Part shown: positions 1 through 6,827 of the stretch, piece by piece
Numbering within the stretch: the first letter of the stretch is position 1
How the letters are laid out: each line of letters opens with the position of its first letter
DNA from: Deferribacterales bacterium
GTDB lineage: Bacteria; Chrysiogenota; Deferribacteres; Deferribacterales; JAISNW01
Length of the DNA: 14,808 bases
Reading direction: 5' to 3'
Assembly (NCBI GenBank): GCA_025997275.1
Contig: BNUJ01000030.1
Coordinates: 1 to 14,808 of the forward strand
Position numbers and translations under genes: made by a program
The notes under the pieces: model-generated
Databases searched by the model: none
Seen by the model: the letters and a program-made list of their open reading frames with translations, nothing else
What the model was told of the DNA's origin: nothing

Positions 1-185
1 ACGACAAAAACAACTAAATAACAACCATTTATAAACTTATCTTTGTAGAGCAACTTCTCTCCCAGCTCAATAACTCTGCCTATCAGTCTTATCGGGTGGA
101 AGCGCACCGCAGGGTCGCCTATAAGGACATCTAGCAGATAGCCGCAGATGAGTGCCACAACGTTATATGTAAAAAATGTTGACAT
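1..185 (-). CDS. cobD: Adenosylcobinamide-phosphate synthase, N-terminal part (runs off the window)
   Basis: The minus-strand reading frame starts at ATG 185 and stays open to the window edge, giving about 61 residues. Residues 14-32 read GYLLDVLIGDPAVRFHPIR, followed by LIGRVIELGEKLLY. This is the characteristic N-terminus of CobD/CbiB (LLDxxxGDPxxxxHPVRxIGxxI). Members of this family are integral membrane proteins that attach the aminopropanol arm to adenosylcobyric acid in cobalamin (vitamin B12) synthesis. The C-terminal four-fifths lie outside the window, so intactness cannot be judged. No strong Shine-Dalgarno precedes the ATG, but a TTGACT-N17-CATATT promoter lies just upstream on the same strand. 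The gene diverges from the small secreted protein at 252 and appears unrelated to the phosphonate genes. Confidence 0.85.
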   Translation of the reverse strand, partial: MSTFFTYNVVALICGYLLDVLIGDPAVRFHPIRLIGRVIELGEKLLYKDKFINGCYLVVFV

Positions 186-194
186 AACAACAGA

Positions 195-223
195 AATATG
201 GCAGAAATTAAGGGTTAAGTCAA
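195..223 (-). promoter_or_regulatory. Putative sigma-70 promoter for cobD
   Basis: On the minus strand, TTGACT (218-223) is followed after exactly 17 bases by CATATT (195-200). The -35 matches consensus at 5 of 6 positions and the -10 at 4 of 6. The ATG of cobD follows 10 bases after the -10, so any 5' leader would be very short. Confidence 0.45.
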
Positions 224-251
224 ATAAAGGCTAATATTGGAGATGAACGTT

Positions 252-482
252 ATGAACAAGTTTTCTGTGTTGATATTGACGCTTTCGTTTTTGTCCATCG
301 TCCTGCCCGCACATGCCTACCTAGACCCAAGTTCTGGCAGTATGCTATTTCAAGGACTTGCAGCTATCGGCGTAGCATTTGCAATCTTTTGGCGCAAGGT
401 TAAGCGCATATTCACTAGAGGCAAGGACGCAGAAAAAACAGACGATAAGGTTATTAGTGATTTAATTAAAGGCGACAAGTAG
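252..482 (+). CDS. Small secreted/membrane protein with YLDPSSGS motif
   Basis: The protein has 76 residues from ATG 252. This start is chosen because GGAG (239-242) sits nine bases upstream and because it places a clean signal peptide at the N-terminus; in-frame starts at TTG 237 and ATG 243 are less likely. The first 22 residues are a hydrophobic signal sequence ending in AHA. The mature end begins YLDPSSGSMLFQ, followed by one transmembrane helix (about residues 33-46) and a charged, lysine-rich tail. Small proteins starting with a (Y)LDPGTGS-type motif before a single membrane helix are a recurring family of unknown biochemical role, often beside cell-surface polysaccharide genes. The YidC-glycerophosphotransferase fusion starts 20 bases downstream on the same strand, so the two are probably cotranscribed and may act together in the envelope. 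Confidence 0.8.
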   Translation: MNKFSVLILTLSFLSIVLPAHAYLDPSSGSMLFQGLAAIGVAFAIFWRKVKRIFTRGKDAEKTDDKVISDLIKGDK

Positions 483-502
483 TAGTAGTATTATACGACA
501 TT

Positions 503-2278
503 ATGTCCATTCTTGAACACCTTTTATACTTTTTAGTTGTGAAGTTCCACGTTATAACGGGCAGTTATGGTGTTGCTGTGCTGTGCGTGGCTATTGTGGT
601 GCGACTCATTACCTCCCCGCTCATTAAACTTGCCCAGCCGCTGATAGATAAACCGAAACTGCTTAAGGCTAAGATGCAGTCATTTTTAGAAAAAATTGAA
701 GCTATGGACGTTCCGAAAGCCCGCAAAGCAGACCTGCGGGACGCCCTATATAGGCAATTCCACTATAATCCATTCTATGAACTATTTGGTATGGTTGGGC
801 TGTTTATACAGATTCCGCTCCTTATGGCGATGTTCTTTATGGTAGAGGACAATCTGGCAATGTTTGCGGGGCAGAGTTTCTTATTTGTAAAGGATTTATC
901 GCAAGCAGACGGGCTACTATTCGGGCTGAATCTGTTGCCTGTTCTAATGACACTTGTTAACGTTCTGGCTGCGTGGACTTTGCCTAAAACTGACAAAGGA
1001 GAGCTTACCAAGCTATATCTGCTGTCAGCGTTCTTTTTGGTGCTACTATACCCGCTTGCATCAGCACTACTTATCTATTGGACGTTTAATAACGTCCTTG
1101 CACTACTAGGCAACTTGCTAGGTTCAAGAGATAAGCGCAGTGCAGAATTGAGACAGCGTGAAAGACGCGATGTAAAGCTATTTAACGAGAATGAGAACAA
1201 AAAACTTGTCTTTTATTCAGAGGCGAATGGGTTTTACAAATACACTAAACACTTGATAGACTATCTGCTAGCTAACTCAGATATAACTATACACTACATT
1301 ACAAGCGACCCAGACGACAATGTATTTAAGCGTGCTCACGGCGATAGGCTTGTTCCCTACTATATTGGTGCAAGGGCGTTAATATCGGTAATGATGAGAA
1401 TGGATGCGGCTCTTGTGGTTACCACTATGACAGGGCTTGGAACACACCATATCAAACGCTCACTTCTACGCAAAGATGTTGAATATATACATATTATGCA
1501 CTATATGACCAGTGCCCACATGGTGGTGGAAAAGGGTAGCTTTGATAACTACGACACAATATTTTGCGCGGGTCCTCACCAAACTGCGGAAATACGTGAG
1601 CTGGAAAAACTATATGGCACTAAGCCTAAGAACTTGTTGGACTATGGCTATCCGCTAATCGGCGAGCTTGTGGCTGATTACGAGAATATGACTGCCGAAA
1701 GCCAGCTACCCACAATACTAATAGCTCCATCTTGGCAACAGGATAATATCCTTGACTCATGTATTAGCGATTTGCTAGATAACTTAATAAATAAAGGCTT
1801 CAAGGTTGTTGTCCGCCCGCACCCAGAATATATAAAGCGTTATAAAGCTAATTTAGATAAAATAATTGCTAAATATAGCAGTGAGGTAGGGGAGAATCTG
1901 GTTTTTGAGTTAGATTTCTCGTCCAACAAGACTGTCTATACGAGTGCGCTATTGATTACCGACTGGTCAACAATTGCTTATGAATATTCGTTTAGCACAC
2001 TAAAGCCAACACTGTTCATAAACACCGCTATGAAAGTGATGAACCCTGAATACACGCGTCTTTCTACTCCGCCAGTTGATATAACTTGGCGTGATGAGGC
2101 GGGGGTCTCCATAGCCCCTGACAAGCTAGCGGACATTTTACCGCTTGTGAATAAACTGCTACAAGACAAAGATGCATATAGAGAGAAGTTAGCCGCAATG
2201 CGTGAAAAGGTATTCTATCACTTCGGCTCTGACGAACAAGTCGGCGGAAAGTATATACTAGAACGGCTGAAATTATAA
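503..2278 (+). CDS. YidC/Oxa1-like membrane domain fused to a CDP-glycerol glycerophosphotransferase (TagB/TagF-like) domain
   Basis: The protein has 591 residues. Residues 1-207 resemble YidC/Oxa1 insertases: a hydrophobic helix with the conserved basic residue (VRLITSPL, R34), a charged cytosolic hairpin (41-90), NPFYELFGMVGLFIQIPL (89-106) and a last helix ending in IYWTFNNVLALLGNLL (191-206). After a charged linker (208-232), residues 233-590 look like the glycerophosphotransferase domain of teichoic acid polymerases. Visible motifs are IMHYMTSAH (331-339), LIAPSW (406-411), RPHPE (438-442), LITDWST (484-490) and a Lys-Pro loop at 501. Family enzymes transfer a phospho-polyol from a CDP donor to a surface acceptor on the inner membrane face. 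The neighbouring CMP-phosphonate genes suggest the donor here may be a CMP-alkylphosphonate (inference). The N-terminal domain may serve as a membrane anchor rather than an insertase. No good ribosome-binding site precedes ATG 503, suggesting coupling to the upstream gene. Confidence 0.85.
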   Translation: MSILEHLLYFLVVKFHVITGSYGVAVLCVAIVVRLITSPLIKLAQPLIDKPKLLKAKMQSFLEKIEAMDVPKARKADLRDALYRQFHYNPFYELFGMVGLFIQIPLLMAMFFMVEDNLAMFAGQSFLFVKDLSQADGLLFGLNLLPVLMTLVNVLAAWTLPKTDKGELTKLYLLSAFFLVLLYPLASALLIYWTFNNVLALLGNLLGSRDKRSAELRQRERRDVKLFNENENKKLVFYSEANGFYKYTKHLIDYLLANSDITIHYITSDPDDNVFKRAHGDRLVPYYIGARALISVMMRMDAALVVTTMTGLGTHHIKRSLLRKDVEYIHIMHYMTSAHMVVEKGSFDNYDTIFCAGPHQTAEIRELEKLYGTKPKNLLDYGYPLIGELVADYENMTAESQLPTILIAPSWQQDNILDSCISDLLDNLINKGFKVVVRPHPEYIKRYKANLDKIIAKYSSEVGENLVFELDFSSNKTVYTSALLITDWSTIAYEYSFSTLKPTLFINTAMKVMNPEYTRLSTPPVDITWRDEAGVSIAPDKLADILPLVNKLLQDKDAYREKLAAMREKVFYHFGSDEQVGGKYILERLKL

Positions 2279-2283
2279 ATAAT

Positions 2284-4396
2284 CTATCTCCTTTCTACCA
2301 GCGTCAGCTCATTAAGGTATGCTGTGCAGTTGGGAATATCAATGTAGAATGTTATAAGCCCATTTTGGTCTGATTTCACTGGCAGGCTTACCGCTCCTAG
2401 CCCGCTGAATGTAGATTCTGCAACGTCCTGTCTTTTAGATAGTTTGACGAGTTTTTTTACGTTTGCATCAGCTGTGGATAAACTCAGCTCAGCAGAGGCT
2501 TTGTTCTCAGCTTGAACAATAATTAAAAATTGCAACAGGAGTGAATATTCTTTATTGGCTTCGGATACCCGAGCAACTAGCCTGTGTCCTTGTCCGTGAA
2601 TGTTTTCGTAGGGAACGCTCTTGCCCTGCTTGTTGTATGCTAATATATCTGGATAAAGATTGCTCTTTTCTGTAATGTAGTGGTAGGCTACTTTCAACGG
2701 CACCAGCTCTTGCGGGATTCTTGCGCGTATAGACACATTTTTAGTGCGGACTACATTGCGGTTAGCATCTAGGTAGTTTATTGTGGCATTATCTTCAGTA
2801 TGTTGCCGTATAAATACCCTGCGACTATCCTTGTGCATTATATTCATAAGTGCGCGCTCACTGATATTAGAGCCATTCTCTGCTATATGTTTTAGCAACG
2901 TGTATGTTTGAATATGTTCAACTGGCGAATTATCGTTCTTGAACCCTCTGTGCTCCCCCTTTAGCTTAATCATTAGCATAGGTCTATCCAGCCAATAGCC
3001 CCTTTCTTTCTCCGCCCGCTCCCAATCCTTGTCCTTAAATGCCCAGCCACTGTGGTCGGAAATGACTATAATTGTAGAGTTATTATAGAGCTGCCCCCCC
3101 CCCCGCACGTTGCTTAATCGCCTGCAATATGTCCGCAGTCCCCTTCAGGGCACAATAGGTCTTTTTATAATACGCATTGTAATCGTTGCCCTCTTTTAAC
3201 AGTTTTGGAGCGTTAGAGCAGTTGTCATCACTCATCAGAGGGTCATGTGCACCTAAAAAGTGATAGAATTGAAAGGTTGGCTGAGCTGTCAATGGAGCAT
3301 TTTCAATGACAGAGCGAACAAAATCAAGCCCCCTATCTTGCTTATATTTATTCACTTTAGGTTTATAAGCTTTACCCTCCATCACAGCACCCGTTTGAAT
3401 ATTTCTGATGAAGTCTTTTTTTAATAGATATGGCATCACACGCAACAGCGCAAGGTTGTCTAGCCGAGTTTCAAAGAACCCGCTACTATACAACCCCGCC
3501 TGTTTAGTTGTTGTAGCAGATGTTGAACGTGGTTTAGATATCCAGTTAACGGCAAAGCTTTGCACAGCTACGTCATAGCCTACATTCTGAAATATACGAA
3601 CAAGCGAATCGTTGTCGTCTATTATCCTATACAAGTGTTCATTATAGCTACTAGTGTCAAAATATTTGCCCGTAAAGAGAGTCGGAACTGTGAAGTTTGT
3701 TCTCAGTCCTATCCCCACATTGTTGGTAAAATTTATAAACCCCTCATACTGAGCTGCAAGCTCTGGATGGTGCTCAAACACATCTTCAGCTACCTCTGAA
3801 GAGACAGTGTCAAGCATTAGCATTATTACATTGTTGTCCCTGCTAAGCTCCACAGAATCATAGACATCTATGTTTGTGATAAAACTTGTAATAATTTTTT
3901 CAGGTTTCTTTATATAGGCATCCGTTGTTGCAGCTAGACTATAGAGCAACAATCCTACAACTATATGAACCCTGTTAGAGTAGAGCTGTTTTCTATACTT
4001 GATAAATAGCGTTATAACGCCCACCCACAGCAGACTATCCAGCAGTCGGCGGACGAGCAAGCCGTATGCATGTAAGTTTCCATTAAGCGGAGACAACCCA
4101 ATAGACAACAAACCGCTCTCTAAAAGCGTAAGTAAAGATATGGCAGATATTACGGTAAAGGCTATTTTTCTAGTTTTTGAGATATACAACAACAATGAAA
4201 ACAGGACAAATAGCACTAGCGCAAAGGACAGTCTAAATGTTAAGACTTCGGAAACGTTTGCGCTAAACTCATCAAAAAAGTGCCAGTAAGTCGTAAGCAT
4301 TGATAGTGGCACAAATATGACGGCAAATGCTAGTGCCAATAGACAAGCCTGAAATAGAGCGTTCTTAAGGAGTTTTAAGTTAAATCTTGTTAACAT
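2284..4396 (-). CDS. Sulfatase/alkaline-phosphatase-fold membrane protein, frame broken at a G11 tract (probable phase-OFF)
   Basis: Two minus-strand frames together encode one protein. The first starts at ATG 4396 and has about five transmembrane segments. It continues with VIMLMLDTVSS, a likely nucleophile region (NFTVPTLFTG) and YHFLGAHDPL, then ends prematurely at 3083. The second continues from the tract as QLYNNSTIIVISDHSGW (the SDH metal site) and RPMLMIKLKGEHRG down to a stop at 2284. The break falls exactly in the run of 11 Gs; ten Gs would join the parts as RAGGG-QLYNN and give about 703 residues. This layout matches envelope phosphoethanolamine/phosphoglycerol transferases and LtaS-like enzymes. 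As sequenced, the product keeps the membrane domain and first catalytic residues but lacks the SDH motif, so it should be inactive. A sequencing error in the homopolymer is the alternative. An in-frame upstream GTG/ATG region to 4516 has no ribosome-binding site and was not used. Confidence 0.8.
3094..3104. repeat. Homopolymer of 11 C (G11 on the coding strand), candidate phase-variation switch
   Basis: The plus strand shows 11 consecutive C residues, read as G11 by the minus-strand sulfatase-like gene. With 11 Gs the frame ends in GGGAAL-stop. With 10 (or 7, or 13) Gs it continues into the conserved C-terminal half. Poly-G tracts of this length are known slipped-strand hot spots, for example in Campylobacter surface-structure genes. 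Confidence 0.85.
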
Positions 4397-4402
4397 TCGG
4401 GC

Positions 4403-4431
4403 ATTATAGCAGATTTTCAGGACACATTCAA
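4403..4431 (-). promoter_or_regulatory. Sigma-70 promoter giving a likely leaderless transcript of the sulfatase-like gene
   Basis: On the minus strand, TTGAAT (4426-4431) and a perfect TATAAT (4403-4408) are separated by 17 bases. The ATG at 4396 lies seven bases after the -10, where transcription would begin, and no Shine-Dalgarno is present. The mRNA may therefore start at or next to the A of the ATG. Confidence 0.6.
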
Positions 4432-4607
4432 CGGCAATCTCCTTTACCAATGACGCTGTCATAAACATCATCGTAAAGGTTTTTGCCGCCTTTTGCACCC
4501 CTAATATTCTGTTCATAGCTAATAATCAGAACATTAAAGGTAATCGTTGCACTTCGTCATTGAACTGGGGTCCTTTAAGTATCTGATGTTACAAAATTTC
4601 AATAGAT

Positions 4608-4637
4608 TTGACAACACTTAGTCTTTAGCTATATCAT
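4608..4637 (+). promoter_or_regulatory. Sigma-70 promoter for the decarboxylase-reductase operon
   Basis: A perfect TTGACA (4608-4613) is followed after 18 bases by TATCAT (4632-4637), which matches the -10 consensus at 5 of 6 positions. The GGCGGTG element at 4642-4648 provides a ribosome-binding site before ATG 4654. This is the strongest plus-strand promoter seen ahead of the phosphonate genes. Confidence 0.65.
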
Positions 4638-4653
4638 AGCAGGCGGTGATATT

Positions 4654-5766
4654 ATGATTTCAACAGAAATATTTGGCGGTGCACTTGCTAGCAGGTTTAG
4701 CCTATTTGCGGGCGTGCCGGACTCTCTACTAAAACCATTATGCTCATACTTTTCTACGCTCGGTATTGATAAGCATGTTGTATGTGCAAATGAGGGGAAT
4801 GCTGTCGCTTTAGTAGCAGGACACTATATGGCTACTAGCACCCCCGCTTGCGTATATATGCAAAACTCTGGTATGGGGAATGCTCTAAACCCGCTAATAT
4901 CGCTTAATGACCCGCTGGTTTATGGTATTCCAACGTTGCTTATAATAGGCTGGCGGGGCGAGCCTAATGTGCATGACGAGCCTCAACACATTAAACAGGG
5001 ACTTATTACCCTGCCACTGCTTGAAACTATGGGTATCAAATATAGCATTTTGCCAGACAACGATGAGGATGCACTTAAGGCACTGGAGACAGCTTGTCAA
5101 TATATGGGACAACACCTTGCGCCTTACGCATTAGTTGTTCGCAAGGACACATTCGGCAAATATAGTGCACCCGCAAGAGCAGACGGTAGTGTTATCGTGC
5201 GTGAACAGGCGATAGAGTTTATCATACAAAATGTAGCTGATGCGTTATTTGTATCAACCACTGGTATGATTTCACGAGAACTATTTGAACTGAGAGAGAA
5301 ACACGGGCAGACTCACGAACGCGATTTCTTAACGGTGGGTTCTATGGGTCATTCATCGCAAATAGCACTAGGGATTGCACTAGCAAAACCAGACAAACGT
5401 GTTATATGCCTAGATGGTGATGGGGCAGTGCTTATGCACCTAGGCGGGCTTGCACTCATTGCCACTCAAGCCCCTAAGAATTTTGTTCATATAGTGCTGA
5501 ATAATGCCGCACACGACTCTGTCGGCGGGCAAGCGACAGTGGCTACAGGAGCTAATTTAGCAACTATAGCAAAATCAATAGGCTATAAAAAAGCTGTTCG
5601 TATCACAGACGTTAGTGAACTAAACTCTATAGGAGAGCTTATCCGTTCAGAAACGCCGTTGTTTATAGAGATATTAGTCAAGCGCGGGGCACGTGCCGAA
5701 CTGGGACGCCCAAGTCAAAGTCCCGTGCAGTGCAAAGATGCCTTTATGAAAGCTATTCAATGTTAG
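4654..5766 (+). CDS. ppd: Phosphonopyruvate decarboxylase (ThDP-dependent)
   Basis: This 370-residue enzyme would convert phosphonopyruvate to phosphonoacetaldehyde plus CO2 in the cytosol. That irreversible step pulls the unfavourable PEP mutase reaction forward. Family signatures are clear: GVPDSLLKPL (20-29), the ThDP-activating glutamate in ANEG (E47), YMQNSGMGN (68-76) and GWRGEPNVHDEPQH (99-112). The ThDP/Mg site is DGDGAVLMHLGG (254-265) with NNAAHDSVGGQ (283-293). Length agrees with known Ppd proteins, and no key residue appears lost. The last codons overlap the start of the reductase (ATG 5760, stop 5764-5766), which implies translational coupling. Its substrate would come from the PEP mutase encoded on the facing strand at 6824-8128. 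Related sulfopyruvate decarboxylases are the main alternative, but the neighbours favour phosphonate. Confidence 0.93.
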   Translation: MISTEIFGGALASRFSLFAGVPDSLLKPLCSYFSTLGIDKHVVCANEGNAVALVAGHYMATSTPACVYMQNSGMGNALNPLISLNDPLVYGIPTLLIIGWRGEPNVHDEPQHIKQGLITLPLLETMGIKYSILPDNDEDALKALETACQYMGQHLAPYALVVRKDTFGKYSAPARADGSVIVREQAIEFIIQNVADALFVSTTGMISRELFELREKHGQTHERDFLTVGSMGHSSQIALGIALAKPDKRVICLDGDGAVLMHLGGLALIATQAPKNFVHIVLNNAAHDSVGGQATVATGANLATIAKSIGYKKAVRITDVSELNSIGELIRSETPLFIEILVKRGARAELGRPSQSPVQCKDAFMKAIQC

Positions 5767-6827
5767 AATACATAGCAAGGGGAGCTATAGAACAATTGCG
5801 CAACGTGGTAGCTAGTCTGTCACATAGCAATGTTCTGCTACTTCATGGCAAGCTCAGCTACAGCGTATGTGGTGCGCAAGCCATTATCCCACCACTGCTT
5901 GCTGGTATAAATGTGTCCGAATGGGCTGATTTTAGCACTAATCCTAAAGTTGAAGATGTTCAGCGTGGGAGAGCTATGGTTGTGGGTAGAAATATTGATT
6001 TAATTATAGCTGTGGGCGGTGGTTCAGTGATAGACATCGCCAAGCTAATTAGCCTAAAAGAAGACGGCTCTGCATTGCCCATAATAGCCATTCCAACAAC
6101 TGCGGGCACAGGTAGCGAGGCAACCCAATTTGCCGTGCTATGGGACGGCGACAAGAAGTCTTCTGTTGATAATGAAAAACTACTGCCTAAGTGTGCCATA
6201 ATAGACCCAATATTCCTAGAAAACCAGCCTGCTGATTCTGCGACTGCTCCGCTGGCGGATGCTCTAGGGCAAGCTATAGAATCATACTGGTGCGTTAACT
6301 CAACTGATGAATCCAAACTCTATGCTAGTCAGGCTATATCTCTCATATTGCCTACTATAGGTGCTGTCAAGCCCGACTACTTAGCCCGTGCACTGGGAGC
6401 GCACCTTGCAGGCAAGGCGATAAACATCACCCGCACAACGGCAGCCCACTCAATTTCTTATGCATTCACAGCATATTCAGGGTTAGCACATGGGCACGCT
6501 GTTATGCTGACGTTGCCAACGTTCTTTATCTTCAACAGCGGTGTGTCTGATGGCGACTGCCTTGATACGCGAGGTGTAGAATACGTGCAATGCACTATGG
6601 ACGAACTAAACAAAATGCTTGGCTGTTCTAATGCCGTGCAGTCTGCCACTCGGCTGGCTGATATTGCTCACACACTTGGGCTAGAGTTGCAACTAGGCAA
6701 GCTGGGATATGACGACAAAGCCTGTGAATATATCGTTCAACACGGGTTTAATCCTCAACGTGTCAAGAACAACCCGCGACTGCTTACAGAAACCGCACTG
6801 GCTACGATTATTGGTAACCTATGTTAG
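5760..6827 (+). CDS. Iron-type alcohol dehydrogenase, probable phosphonoacetaldehyde reductase
   Basis: The protein has 355 residues from ATG 5760, which overlaps the decarboxylase stop (ATGTTAG). An upstream in-frame start at 5730 would only add ten unconserved residues. It belongs to the iron-dependent (group III) alcohol dehydrogenases: GGGSVIDIAK (86-95) binds the nucleotide, PTTAGTGSEAT (112-122) follows, and metal ligands fall at D167, H230 and H244. The usual histidine four residues after the aspartate is Gln171 (DALGQAIESYW). Operon position after ppd strongly suggests reduction of phosphonoacetaldehyde to 2-hydroxyethylphosphonate, as done by PhpC-type reductases in other phosphonate pathways. 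This would replace the more common transamination to 2-aminoethylphosphonate, and no aminotransferase gene is seen in the window. The stop codon overlaps that of the convergent PEP mutase gene. Confidence 0.87.
   Translation: MLEYIARGAIEQLRNVVASLSHSNVLLLHGKLSYSVCGAQAIIPPLLAGINVSEWADFSTNPKVEDVQRGRAMVVGRNIDLIIAVGGGSVIDIAKLISLKEDGSALPIIAIPTTAGTGSEATQFAVLWDGDKKSSVDNEKLLPKCAIIDPIFLENQPADSATAPLADALGQAIESYWCVNSTDESKLYASQAISLILPTIGAVKPDYLARALGAHLAGKAINITRTTAAHSISYAFTAYSGLAHGHAVMLTLPTFFIFNSGVSDGDCLDTRGVEYVQCTMDELNKMLGCSNAVQSATRLADIAHTLGLELQLGKLGYDDKACEYIVQHGFNPQRVKNNPRLLTETALATIIGNLC

Noticed and set aside
179..184. TTGACA as a -35 box for the small YLDPSSGS protein
   Set aside because: No acceptable -10 lies 15-19 bases downstream, and the hexamer overlaps the cobD start codon on the other strand.
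2284..3108. An independent 274-residue gene starting at GTG 3108
   Set aside because: Its start lies against the poly-G tract, it has no ribosome-binding site or promoter, and it begins in the middle of a conserved sulfatase-type domain.
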